Positions 41,553-49,759 of a stretch of 64,000 nucleotides of DNA are shown piece after piece. The position numbers and the translations under genes are program-made. Source of the DNA: Pikeienuella piscinae. GTDB taxonomy: Bacteria > Pseudomonadota > Alphaproteobacteria > Rhodobacterales > Rhodobacteraceae. Under the pieces are notes generated by a model, which saw only the letters and a list, made by a program, of their open reading frames with translations, searched no databases and was not told the origin of the DNA. The stretch lies in NCBI RefSeq assembly GCF_011044155.1, contig NZ_CP049056.1:496001-560000 (forward strand), read 5' to 3'. Positions within the stretch are counted from its first letter, which is position 1, and each line of letters starts with the position of its first letter.

Positions 41553-41865
41553 CATCGTTTGCAGCCAGAGCGCTGTCGCCTCCGAGACATGCGCGCCGCT
41601 AGTCTCGCCCCGCGAACCGCGGATCTCCGTCGCGCCGTTCATGACCATCCGCCCGCTCATTCGCGCCGACGTGCTGGCGTTGACCTTGTAGAGGAGCGTG
41701 GCGCCGAAGAGGTAGGTGCCGTCTGCGGGCGCCACGAAGCGGTTGTTTCCGGCGTCGAAAGCGCCCTGATCGTTATAGTCGGTGTTGTTTATCGCGACCT
41801 TCGTCCAGGTCCCGACACCGACATAGTTGTCGTAGTTCGTATAGGCCTTGATCCGCGGAAAGCGC
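41551..41865 (-). pseudogene. C1q-like phage tail/receptor-type domain fragment
   Basis: On the minus strand the frame reads KAYTNYDNYVGVGTWTKVAI, NNRFVAPADGTYLFGATLLYKVNASTS, and MNGATEIRGSRGETSGAHVS EATALWLQTMVAL. This is the C1q/TNF-like jelly-roll domain frequent at the ends of alphaproteobacterial prophage proteins. The fragment lacks an upstream domain and is cut at its C-terminus by IS481 sequence at about 41552. It indicates that prophage DNA contributed to this zone. Confidence 0.7.
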
Positions 41866-41898
41866 CTGAGGCTTCTCAAGACTCCGCAGACCGAAAGT

Positions 41899-41927
41899 CG
41901 TCCGGGCCACATCATGTGGCCCGGACG
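41899..41927. repeat. Perfect 14-bp inverted repeat with one-base centre
   Basis: CGTCCGGGCCACAT and its exact complement flank a single C. It lies between the C1q-like fragment and a frameshifted small gene. No T-run follows on either strand, so a simple terminator is unlikely. It may be a REP-like element, an IS remnant, or a recombination site; none can be shown. Confidence 0.85.
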
Positions 41928-41973
41928 CTCCCGGCTGCGCCTGACTGACCCAATCCAAAAAAGTACTATCCCA

Positions 41974-42416
41974 ATGCCAAACAACATCACGCGCCTGCTT
42001 CCGAGCAGCTTTCCAACGCAAAACACCCACCGCCATGTCGTCTTCAACGCCGACACCCAGCCGGATGAGCTCGCCCGGATGGCGATTTTAACCGCCGACG
42101 CCATCGCCGCCGCCCGCGCTGCGGTCCGAGCCTATGAGGAGGATCCCATTCTCCCGGAGTCGCTCGGCATCACTTTCGCGCGCTGGCCGATCTCGTCCGG
42201 AAGCGACAGCTTCTCGACGACGACTTTCGCGAAGCCGCAGAAGAAGCGCTGGAGCATCTCTCAAGACTCAGGACGGACGACCCGCAGATCGAACAGAAGA
42301 TCGACCGCCTCCGGAGCTCTCTCGCCGAGGCCGCCGCGCGCTCTCATCGAGTCGCGGATCTGATCACCGTCGAGCATGATATCCGTCGGCGCCGCAGTCT
42401 CTCGGCGAGGCGGTAA
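41974..42416 (+). pseudogene. Frameshifted small coiled-coil protein, probably phage-derived
   Basis: One frame begins MPNNITRLLPSSFPTQNTHR HVVFNADTQPDELARMAILT and runs to PESLGITFAR near 42180. Sense then continues one frame over: ALADLVRKRQLLDDDFREAA, EEALEHLSRLRTDDPQIEQK and SLAEAAARSHRVADLITVEH to a TAA at 42414. The second half is strongly helical and has no start codon of its own, so a single-base frameshift within the GCGCGC run at about 42177-42182 is the simplest explanation. The protein family was not recognised. Confidence 0.5.
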
Positions 42417-42519
42417 AGCGGGCCGACAGGAGTCGCTTGCGCTCCGGCTTCGGCCGGGGCGCGCAAATATGGGGGAGCGCCAGCGTAGGGGAACGCCAAT
42501 GGGCGTCGCTGCGCGGGAA

Positions 42520-42543
42520 ATTGTGGAGCAAATTGTGGAGCAA
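42520..42543. repeat. Tandem direct repeat, 2 x 12 bp, next to tRNA-Ser
   Basis: ATTGTGGAGCAA occurs twice in direct succession (42520-42531, 42532-42543), about 77 bases from the 3' end of tRNA-Ser. Short direct repeats beside a tRNA can be integrase arm sites, but no integrase gene is present, so the role is unknown. Confidence 0.7.
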
Positions 42544-42619
42544 AAACAGGTGGTAGTTTGGTTATTTTTCAGATTGCCATTTGTTCGCAATGCTTTGCGA
42601 TTGGCTCGCAGTCAAGTCG

Positions 42620-42709
42620 TGGCGGAGAGACAGGGATTCGAACCCTGGGAAGGCTTGCGCCCTCAACGGTTTTCGAGACCGCCCCGTTCGACCACTCCGG
42701 CACCTCTCC
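42620..42709 (-). tRNA. tRNA-Ser (anticodon CGA)
   Basis: Read on the minus strand, the gene starts GGAGAGG (acceptor arm, 42709-42703), has the D-arm TGCCGGAGTGGTCGAACGG, the anticodon stem-loop GCGGTCTCGAAAACCG with anticodon CGA, a long class II variable arm (TTGAGGGCGCAAGCC...), the T-loop GGGTTCGAATCCC, and the 3' arm TCTCTCC-G with encoded CCA (42622-42620). It reads UCG serine codons. The mobile-element debris ends close to its 3' side, the usual position for integration into tRNA genes. Confidence 0.97.
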
Positions 42710-42823
42710 GCGATGCGTCGATCGACGACGGGCGGTCTTTAGCGGGGTGATGGGGAGGGTGCAAGGGGTTCCGGCGCGGAGCGGGACACGTTTGCGATCC
42801 GCACTCCCACGCCGGGGCAGGGC

Positions 42824-43687
42824 TCAGCGTCCGTCGCGCGCTGCGCTGCGCGGGTAGGTTCCGAGCACCTTGAGCGAGGCTGTGAAAAAGGCCAGTTCCT
42901 CCATCGCGAGGCGCACCGGCCGATCTTCGATGTGACCTTCGATGTCGGCGTAGAACTGCGTCGCGGTGAACGAGCCGTCGATCATGTAGCTCTCCAGCTT
43001 GACCATGTTGACGCCGTTCGTCGCGAAACCGCCCATACCCTTGTAGAGCGCGGCCGGGATGTTGCGCACCTGAAAGACGAAGGTGGTGATCGCCGGGCCG
43101 CCGGCGGGGTCGGCCTCGATCTTGCGCGGACTCATCACCAGGAAGCGCGTGGTGTTGTGCGCCGCGTCCTGGATGTCGGAGGCGAGCGGAACGAGTCCAT
43201 ATATCTCGCCGGCGAGCTTCGAGGCCAGCGCGGCGCGGGTCTTGTCGCCGGCCGCGGCGATCGCCATGGCGGAGCCTGCGGTGTCGGCGCCGGTGACGGG
43301 CTGGATATCCTCAGCCTTCAGGAACCGGCGGCACTGGCCAAGAAGGACAGTGTGGCTCTGCGCCTCTTTCACATCCTCCAGCGTGGCCCCGGGAACGCCG
43401 AGGAGTTCGATTCTGACGGGAACGAAATGTTCGGCGATGATGTAGAGACCGCTTTCCGGCAGCAGCCGGTGGATGTCGGCGACCCGACCGTATAACGAGT
43501 TCTCGACCGGCAGCATGGCCAGCGCGGCGGCTCCCGCTTTCACCGCGGCGACGGCGTCCTCGAAGGTCGGGCAGGGCAGGGGCTCCATCTCCGGATAGAC
43601 CTCCTGGCAGGCCTGGTGCGAATAGGCACCGAGCTCGCCCTGAAAGGCGATGCGCTGTCTGGCGGCGGGTGCGTCTGTCGATGCCAT
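42824..43687 (-). CDS. pheA: Prephenate dehydratase
   Basis: Monofunctional prephenate dehydratase of 287 residues, converting prephenate to phenylpyruvate in phenylalanine synthesis. The catalytic domain (1-180) shows IAFQGELGAYSHQA, VENSLYGRVADIHRLL and the conserved Thr-Arg-Phe in AAHNTTRFLVM. The C-terminal ACT domain (200-280) has TTFVFQVRNIPAALYKGMGG and LESYMIDGSFTATQFYADIE GH, implying feedback by phenylalanine. No chorismate mutase domain is attached. It is divergent from the cytochrome c gene, an arrangement typical of Rhodobacterales. Confidence 0.95.
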   Translation of the reverse strand: MASTDAPAARQRIAFQGELGAYSHQACQEVYPEMEPLPCPTFEDAVAAVKAGAAALAMLPVENSLYGRVADIHRLLPESGLYIIAEHFVPVRIELLGVPGATLEDVKEAQSHTVLLGQCRRFLKAEDIQPVTGADTAGSAMAIAAAGDKTRAALASKLAGEIYGLVPLASDIQDAAHNTTRFLVMSPRKIEADPAGGPAITTFVFQVRNIPAALYKGMGGFATNGVNMVKLESYMIDGSFTATQFYADIEGHIEDRPVRLAMEELAFFTASLKVLGTYPRSAARDGR

Positions 43688-43816
43688 GCGTATTCATTCT
43701 CCGGTCAATGCGTCGCGCCTTATACGCCTTGCCCGGTCCGGCGGGAAGCTTGTATAGGCTAGGCGTATTTCGGGCGCTCGCGCCCAGGGCGCGCGGACGG
43801 TAGAGGAGGGCGAAGA

Positions 43817-44440
43817 ATGGAGCTCAACAAGGTCATCGGGGCGCTTTGCTCTACATTGCTCGTGTTTCTCGGGCTCGGTTTCTTTTCGGAACTGATTTTC
43901 GAGTCGCACCACCATGAGGAACTCGCGTTCGCGCTCGCGGTTGAGGATTCTGGCGGTGGCGGCGAGGAGCAGGCGCTCGATATCGGGGCGGTCTTCGCCG
44001 CAGCCGATCCCGCGAGCGGCGAGAAGATCTTCAAGAAATGTCAGGCATGCCACAAGCTGGAGGACGGCGCGAACAGCACCGGTCCGTATCTGTGGGGCGT
44101 GGTCGACCGGCCGATCGACGCCGCCGACGGCTATGACAAATATACCGGGGCGCTCCTCCAGATGGGAGAAAAATGGACGCCGGAGAATTTGTTCCATTTC
44201 CTGGAGAATCCACGGAAAACGGCGCCAGGCACCGCGATGAGCTTCGCCGGCCTGAAAAAGCCTGAGGACCGTGCCGACCTGATCGCCTATCTCAACGAGG
44301 TCGACGGGACGCCCGAACCGTTGCCGCAGCCGCAGGCGGAGACGGCGGGGGACGCGACTGCGCCCGAGGGTGGCGCGCCGGCGGCCGAAGCTTCGCCTGC
44401 GGACGCCGCCGAGGACGATGGGGCGGCCAGCCACGATTGA
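43817..44440 (+). CDS. Membrane-anchored class I cytochrome c (c552/CycM-like)
   Basis: Protein of 207 residues with an uncleaved N-terminal helix (residues 5-27) that anchors a periplasmic cytochrome domain. The heme attachment motif is CQACH with Cys75, Cys78 and His79; the distal ligand is Met141 in GTAMSFAG. PYLWGVVDRPI and NLFHFLENPRKTAPG are typical of the family. The last 50 residues are an Ala/Glu/Pro-rich acidic tail of low complexity. Such proteins shuttle electrons from the bc1 complex to cytochrome oxidase. It is followed by a clear bidirectional terminator. Confidence 0.93.
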   Translation: MELNKVIGALCSTLLVFLGLGFFSELIFESHHHEELAFALAVEDSGGGGEEQALDIGAVFAAADPASGEKIFKKCQACHKLEDGANSTGPYLWGVVDRPIDAADGYDKYTGALLQMGEKWTPENLFHFLENPRKTAPGTAMSFAGLKKPEDRADLIAYLNEVDGTPEPLPQPQAETAGDATAPEGGAPAAEASPADAAEDDGAASHD

Positions 44441-44486
44441 TCGATTGAGCGCGACCGCCGGCGTTCAGCCGGCGAGAGGCTGCAAA

Positions 44487-44524
44487 GAAAAACGCCCGTA
44501 CCGATTTCGTCGGGGCGGGCGTTT
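44487..44524. terminator. Bidirectional rho-independent terminator
   Basis: The stem AAACGCCCG / CGGGCGTTT (44490-44498 and 44516-44524) has an A-rich run on its left (AAAGAAAAA) and TTT on its right. It lies between the convergent cytochrome c and YceI-OmpA genes, so it can serve both. Confidence 0.8.
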
Positions 44525-44640
44525 CGGATTTTCATGAGGCGTGCGCGCGCGGCTGCACGGGCGGGGCGACATGTCGCGGCAGCGTATCAGAGGCTACCGC
44601 CGCGCGTCGACTGGCGCGAGCAGGCGGAGCCTGATCTCTT

Positions 44641-45747
44641 TCAGCGCACCACCGCGAATTCGATCCGCCGGTTGAGACGCTTGTTGCGCGCGGTGTCGTT
44701 CGGAGCGACTGGCGCGGTCTCCCCGCGTCCGGATGCGAAAAGCCGGTCCGCCGGCGCGCCGGAAGCGGTCAAATAGGCGAGGACGCTGGCCGCGCGCGCT
44801 TCGGAAAGCTTCTGGTTCGCCGCCGCCGCGCCATCCGAATCCGTATGGCCGATGATGGCGACGTTCAGCGTCGGGCAGCGTTCGATGATGTCGACGAGCG
44901 CGGCGAGAAGCGGCGCGCTCTCGATCTTCAGTTCAGCGCCCCCGGACGGAAAATAGATCGCTCCGGCGCGCGAGATGATCTCGAACCGGCCCTCGCATTC
45001 AGCTTCGGAAAAGTCTCCGCTCGCCTCCACCGCAGCGGTCGCGACGGGCGCCGCGGCGGGGGCAGGGGCGGGGGTAGCCGTCGGCTCGGGCGCCGCGACG
45101 GGCTCCTGCGCGGCGGCGGAGACGATCTCCACCGTCGCGACATCCCGGCGGAATACGAAGTCGAAGCCAACGGAGCCCGAGGGTGTGATCGTCACCTTGG
45201 CTGCGTCCTGCAACTTCAGCAAACCCTCGTCGAGGTCGAAATCCGCGACCGGGATCACGATTGCGGAATCGGCGGCGACCGAGACCATGTCGTCGGTGAT
45301 CAGCGTGACCACGGTGTCCGTCGTGAGTGTCTTGGCGACGCCATGGAGGTCGAGCGTGAACTCGATCGGGATCGTCATCCGCCGCTTTTGCGCCAGTTGT
45401 TCCAGCGCAGCCGGGTCCAGCGTCGCAGTCACGCGCGCCTCCGGGAAACGGAAGCTTTCGAAGAAGAGAAAGCGCATCCGCACATTCCGGAGGTCAATTC
45501 CAGTATCCACCGATTCGAGCTGGATGACGATTTCCGCCTCGCCGCTCTCTTCGATCGCGCCGGAGAAGGTGGCGAATACGCTTTCCTCGACGATTGTTCC
45601 GTTCTTGACGGACTGGAATGTCAGCTTCGACGCCTCCGGGTAAAGCGTCCATCCGGGCGCCAGCGGGTTCGCCGCTGCTACGGCGCAAGAAAGCAATGCC
45701 GCGCTGAACGCGCCGGCGGCCACACGGCCGAACCTGAAATTCAACAT
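44641..45747 (-). CDS. YceI domain-OmpA C-terminal domain fusion protein
   Basis: Exported protein of 368 residues. Residues 1-27 are a signal peptide ending in CAVAAA. Residues 30-205 match the lipocalin-like YceI fold (WTLYPEASKLTFQSVKNGTI, FRFPEARVTATLDPAALEQL, MTIPIEFTLDLHGVAKTLTTD). An Ala/Pro-rich linker (220-250) leads to an OmpA-like peptidoglycan-binding domain (AIYFPSGGAELKIES, NVAIIGHTDSDGAAAANQKLSEARAASV, RNKRLNRRIEFAV). ATG 45747 follows GGGGAGAA. YceI usually occurs alone and is thought to bind isoprenoid or lipid ligands; fusion with a cell-wall anchor would fix that ligand binding near the wall. Confidence 0.88.
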   Translation of the reverse strand: MLNFRFGRVAAGAFSAALLSCAVAAANPLAPGWTLYPEASKLTFQSVKNGTIVEESVFATFSGAIEESGEAEIVIQLESVDTGIDLRNVRMRFLFFESFRFPEARVTATLDPAALEQLAQKRRMTIPIEFTLDLHGVAKTLTTDTVVTLITDDMVSVAADSAIVIPVADFDLDEGLLKLQDAAKVTITPSGSVGFDFVFRRDVATVEIVSAAAQEPVAAPEPTATPAPAPAAAPVATAAVEASGDFSEAECEGRFEIISRAGAIYFPSGGAELKIESAPLLAALVDIIERCPTLNVAIIGHTDSDGAAAANQKLSEARAASVLAYLTASGAPADRLFASGRGETAPVAPNDTARNKRLNRRIEFAVVR

Positions 45748-45951
45748 GTCATTCTCCCCTCGGGGCCAGCGAAGCGCCGGCTCCTGTGGTAGTTGACGGC
45801 GCCGGGCCGGCGAGGTCAATTCACACTGGCGCGGCGAGCATGCCGCTAGCGCGCCCGATCACGGTCCTGTTGGCGGCTGGCGCGCGTCGTGCTATATTTC
45901 TTGGCCGCATGTGGGCGGCGGCGCCGGGGGCGGCGCATGGGGGGAGAGCAC

Positions 45952-47457
45952 ATGATCCGGATCATGACGATGCTGGCGCTGATCGCCGGCTTCGCGATCG
46001 CGCCCGCATTTGCGGCGGAGCGGCTTGCGCTGGTCATCGGCAACAGCGCCTATCGCGAGATGGGTTCGCTCGATAATCCGCGCGCCGACGCCGAGCTGAT
46101 GGCGGGGGCGCTGGCCGAACAGGGTTTCGAGACGCAGTTGCTGATCGACGCCGACGCCGCGTCGATGAAGGAGTCCGTAGCCAAGCTTGGCCGCAGGCTG
46201 CGAACGCTGGGGTCGGACGCCGTCGGCCTGTTTTATTACGCCGGGCACGGCGTGCAGGCCAACGGGCGGAATTATCTCATCCCGGTCGAGGCCTCGCCGA
46301 TGGACGTCGCCGATCTCGACCTGATGGCGGTCGAGGTCGATTGGGTGATGCGGATGCTCGAATTCGCCGCGAACCAGACCAACGTCATCATCCTCGACGC
46401 CTGCCGCAACAATCCCTTCGCGTCGGGCAGCCGGTCGGGCGACCGGGGTTTGGCGCGCCTCAACGCGCCGACCGGAAGTTTTGTCGCTTACGCCACCGCG
46501 CCGGGCGGCGTCGCCGACGACGGCGACGGGGTCAACAGTCCCTTCACCCAGGCGCTCGCCGCGGCGCTTCACGAGCCTGGAAAGACCATTGAACAGGTAT
46601 TCAAACAGGTGCGGATCGACGTGATGGAGAGCACCGAAGGCAAGCAGGTGCCTTGGGACAGTTCATCCCTTGTCAGGGACTTCTATTTCACCGCGCCGCC
46701 TGCCCCCGGCGGGCCAAAACCGGTTGAGATCAGCCTCTGGAACGCGGTGAGCAAGAGTGGCGACGCTGGCCGGATCGCGCTTTTCCTTCAGGTTTATCCT
46801 GAGAGTGTCTTCGCTCCTGACGCAAGGTCGCTGCTGGCCGAGACGATGGCGGCGGATCCCTCATCGATGCTGGGTGCTGACGCGGGCGGCGCGATGACGG
46901 GCGCGGCGACGAAGGCCGAGGGGATAGAAGTGGCGGCGCGCGCCGCGACGCCCACGGTAAAGCCGGTCGAGAAAACCTCGGAGAAGCCGACGCTCGTGGA
47001 TGAGGCGGCGGCATTCGAGAAGGCCCGCCTCGCCGGCGATGCGGTCGCCTACCGCGATTTCCTAGCGGCGTTTCCAGATGGCGTGTTCGCCGCGCTCGCG
47101 AATGCGGAACTCGATGCGCTCGGGGCGGCTTCGACGCCCGGCCCCGCCCCTGCGCAGGATCCGGGGCCGATCAGCTTCACCGCGCTACTAGAGGCCGAAG
47201 ATGCCGCCATCGCCGGACGGTCGCTGGAGACGCTGACGACGAGCACGCCGCATTACCCGCCGGTGGAGGGCCTGCCGGAATCATATTGGAAAACGCAGGA
47301 ATGCAGCTATTGCCATAACTGGTCGCGCCAGGCGCTTTGCGATCAGGGCGATTTCTACAACCGAAACGCCGCCGAAACGCCGACGCGCATCCGGCATCCG
47401 TATGGCGGAGCGTTCAAGACGAAACTTGCGGAATGGGCGGCCGGCGGCTGCAACTGA
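45952..47457 (+). CDS. Caspase-like (peptidase C14) protein with C-terminal CXXCH
   Basis: Exported protein of 501 residues. A signal peptide covers 1-22 (ending AFAA). The caspase p20 domain (24-265) keeps the catalytic pair His99 in YYAGHGVQ and Cys151 in LDACRNNPF. A linker with low-complexity Ala/Pro/Thr stretches follows, including a short helical repeat around EKARLAGDAVAYRDFLAAFP. The last 60 residues form a cysteine-bearing domain with CSYCH (Cys451, Cys454, His455), Cys463 and Cys500. CXXCH is the c-type heme motif, which is unexpected in a metacaspase-like protein; it could also bind zinc. ATG 45952 has GGGGAGAG upstream. Confidence 0.9.
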   Translation: MIRIMTMLALIAGFAIAPAFAAERLALVIGNSAYREMGSLDNPRADAELMAGALAEQGFETQLLIDADAASMKESVAKLGRRLRTLGSDAVGLFYYAGHGVQANGRNYLIPVEASPMDVADLDLMAVEVDWVMRMLEFAANQTNVIILDACRNNPFASGSRSGDRGLARLNAPTGSFVAYATAPGGVADDGDGVNSPFTQALAAALHEPGKTIEQVFKQVRIDVMESTEGKQVPWDSSSLVRDFYFTAPPAPGGPKPVEISLWNAVSKSGDAGRIALFLQVYPESVFAPDARSLLAETMAADPSSMLGADAGGAMTGAATKAEGIEVAARAATPTVKPVEKTSEKPTLVDEAAAFEKARLAGDAVAYRDFLAAFPDGVFAALANAELDALGAASTPGPAPAQDPGPISFTALLEAEDAAIAGRSLETLTTSTPHYPPVEGLPESYWKTQECSYCHNWSRQALCDQGDFYNRNAAETPTRIRHPYGGAFKTKLAEWAAGGCN

Positions 47458-47463
47458 TGCGCC

Positions 47464-48672
47464 TCAAGGTGTGCGGGGCTCCGGACTCATTTCAAGATGC
47501 AGGGCGTCTCCGGACCACGGATGGGCCCGGGCTATGTCTTCGTCGAGTTCGACCCCGATCCCCGGTTCGGCCGGTGGAATGACGTAGCCGTCCTCCCAGC
47601 GCATCGGCGCTTTCAGGATTTTGGCGTGAAAGCCGTCCCAGCGCTCGATGCTTTCCAGAACCAGAAGGTTCGGAACCGAAGCCGCGAGTTGAACATTCGC
47701 AGCGCCCTCTATCGGTCCGCAATAGAGATGCGGCGCCATCAGCGCGTAATGCGGCTCCGCCATCGCCGCGATCTTCTTCGCTTCGAGAATTCCGCCGACA
47801 CGGCCGAGCGCGGGTTGCAGGATGGAGGCGGCGCCGGCCGTGAGGACTCGTGCGAACTCATACTTCGTCGTCAGCCGCTCGCCCGTCGCGATGGGGATCG
47901 AGGTCGCGCGCGCGATCTCGGCCATCGCCTCCGGGTTCTCGGGCGGGCAGGGCTCCTCGAACCAGAGCGGCTCATAGGGCTCCAGCCGCCGAGCCATGCG
48001 CTTCGCGCCGGAGACTGTGAACTGGCCGTGCGTGCCGAAGAGAAGATCGGCCCGGGTTCCCACGGCCTCGCGCAGGCGCCTGCAAAACAGGTCGCACCGC
48101 TCCAGCGATTCGAGATCGGGCTGGCGGCCGTCATAGACGGTGTAGGGGCCGGCGGGGTCGAACTTGAGCGCGGTGAACCCCATTGCGAGGTAATCGGCCG
48201 CGCGCGCCGCCGCGGCGTCGGGAGCGTCATAAACACTTGCGCCGCCCGTCGCATGAGCATCGGCCCCGTTGGCGGGATAGAGATAGGTGTAGGAACGGAT
48301 ACGCTTGTGGCAGAGTCCGCCAAGGAGGTTGTAGACTGGCTGGCCGGCGGATTTTCCGATGATGTCCCAGCAGGCGATCTCCAACCCGGAAAAGACCGCC
48401 ATCAGCGTCGGATCGGGCCGGAGCGAATAGCCGGATCCGTAGGTGACGCGGAAGAGATGCTCGATCCGATGCGGATCCTCGCCCTCGAAATGCCGCATGA
48501 ACACGTCACGCGTCGCGGCGGCGATCACTTCGGGGGAGAAGGTGGCGGCGTATATCTCTCCATAGCCAACGATTCCGCAGGCGGTGGTGAGCTTCACGAA
48601 GATGAAATAGCGCCCGCCGGTGCGCGGCGGCGGATTGGCGACGATGAAGACTTCAAGATCGGTGAGTTTCAC
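47464..48672 (-). CDS. Enolase superfamily enzyme (mandelate racemase/muconate lactonizing type)
   Basis: Cytoplasmic sugar-acid dehydratase-like enzyme of 402 residues. The N-terminal capping domain starts VKLTDLEVFIV, and the barrel carries LKFDPAGPYTVYDG, FGTHGQFTVSGAKR, FEEPCPPENPEAMAEIA, ATGERLTTKYEF and MAPHLYCGPI, consistent with the metal-binding Asp/Glu/Glu and the catalytic His of mandelate-racemase subgroup dehydratases. The start is GTG 48672 with GAGG upstream. It overlaps no gene but is 10 bp from a zinc alcohol dehydrogenase that is transcribed in the same direction, suggesting sugar-acid or polyol catabolism. Confidence 0.88.
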   Translation of the reverse strand: MKLTDLEVFIVANPPPRTGGRYFIFVKLTTACGIVGYGEIYAATFSPEVIAAATRDVFMRHFEGEDPHRIEHLFRVTYGSGYSLRPDPTLMAVFSGLEIACWDIIGKSAGQPVYNLLGGLCHKRIRSYTYLYPANGADAHATGGASVYDAPDAAAARAADYLAMGFTALKFDPAGPYTVYDGRQPDLESLERCDLFCRRLREAVGTRADLLFGTHGQFTVSGAKRMARRLEPYEPLWFEEPCPPENPEAMAEIARATSIPIATGERLTTKYEFARVLTAGAASILQPALGRVGGILEAKKIAAMAEPHYALMAPHLYCGPIEGAANVQLAASVPNLLVLESIERWDGFHAKILKAPMRWEDGYVIPPAEPGIGVELDEDIARAHPWSGDALHLEMSPEPRTP

Positions 48673-48682
48673 GCGGGGCCTC

Positions 48683-49759
48683 TCAGTCGAACATGATGAC
48701 GTTGCGCACGCCGATCCCGGCGCGCGTGCGGTCGAGCGCTTCATTGACGTCTTCCAGGGGAAAGCGGCCGGTGACCAACTCGTCCAGCTTCAGCCGTCCC
48801 GCCAGATAGGCGCGGACGAGCGCAGGAATATCCCGTTCGATCACCGAACTTCCCATCTTCGAGCCGATGATGCGCTGGCCGCAATCCGCGAGGGTGAGCG
48901 GGTCGAATGTCGACATCTCGCCGCTCGCAGCCATGCCCACCAGCACCGCCGCGCCGCCGGGCGCCAGCATCTGATAGGCGGATTCCATCGCCGCCGTCGC
49001 GCCGACGGTAACGAAGACATAGTCGGCCCCCGAGCCGAGGATCGTCCGGACCTCCTGCGCCGCGGTTTCACCCGCCCTTACGGAATGCGAAGCGCCGAAG
49101 CCGCGCGCGATCTCCAGCTTGTCGTCCGAGATATCGACCGCGACGAGCGGCGCCGCCCCAGCCAGCGCGGCGCCCTGCACCGCGTTGAGCCCGACGCCGC
49201 CGGCCCCGATCACGACAGCCTTCGCGCCGACCGGCATCTTTGCGGTGTTTGTCACTGCGCCATAGCCGGTGATGACGCCGCAGGAGAGAAGCGAAGCCTC
49301 CGCCCAGCCGATCTGCGCCCCGATCGGCGCGAGCTGCGAGCGGTGGACCGTCGCGCGTTCGGCGAAGGCGGCGCATTTCAGCCCCTGCGCCACCGGCGCG
49401 CCGGTCGAATCGCGGATCGGCGAGGCGGCGGAGAGAGAGAAGGGCTCCGTGCAATAGGTGCGCTGCCCCGCCGCGCAGCAGGCGCAACTGCCGCAGGCGC
49501 GGATCAGCGTCAGCGCCACCCGGTCGCCGGGAGCGAGGTCATCCACCCCCTCGCCGAGCGCGACGACCTCGCCGGCCGCCTCGTGTCCCCATATGGCGGG
49601 CAGGGATCCGCCCCAACCGCCGGAGATGAACATCAGATCGGAATGGCAGATCGCACAGGCGCGAATGCGCACCTCGACCTCTCCAGGACCGGGCGGCGCA
49701 AGTTCGACATCCTCGATGCTGAGCGGGGTGCGGAACGCGCGGGAGAGCGCTGCTTTCAT
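48683..49759 (-). CDS. Zinc-dependent alcohol dehydrogenase
   Basis: MDR family dehydrogenase of 358 residues. Catalytic zinc ligands are in CAICHSD and GHEAAGEV; the structural zinc is held by CGSCACCAAGQRTYC; the NAD-binding loop is VIGAGGVGLNAVQGAALAGA followed by VAVDISDDKLEIAR, whose Asp favours NAD over NADP. The C-terminus has VNEALDRTRAGIGVRNVIMF, typical of class III-like and aryl-alcohol dehydrogenases. ATG 49759 is chosen as the family start. It is the upstream gene of a pair with the enolase-superfamily enzyme. Confidence 0.92.
   Translation of the reverse strand: MKAALSRAFRTPLSIEDVELAPPGPGEVEVRIRACAICHSDLMFISGGWGGSLPAIWGHEAAGEVVALGEGVDDLAPGDRVALTLIRACGSCACCAAGQRTYCTEPFSLSAASPIRDSTGAPVAQGLKCAAFAERATVHRSQLAPIGAQIGWAEASLLSCGVITGYGAVTNTAKMPVGAKAVVIGAGGVGLNAVQGAALAGAAPLVAVDISDDKLEIARGFGASHSVRAGETAAQEVRTILGSGADYVFVTVGATAAMESAYQMLAPGGAAVLVGMAASGEMSTFDPLTLADCGQRIIGSKMGSSVIERDIPALVRAYLAGRLKLDELVTGRFPLEDVNEALDRTRAGIGVRNVIMFD

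Noticed and set aside
41439-42104. A 221-codon minus-strand frame spanning the C1q-like domain
   Set aside because: Only the central part (41551-41865) is a real domain. The start lies in the palindrome region and the end in IS481 and IS1595 sequence, so the frame is a chimera of fragments.
42520-42543. The 12-bp tandem repeat as an attachment core site
   Set aside because: It is not part of the tRNA, has no second copy seen elsewhere in the window, and there is no tyrosine integrase gene to use it.
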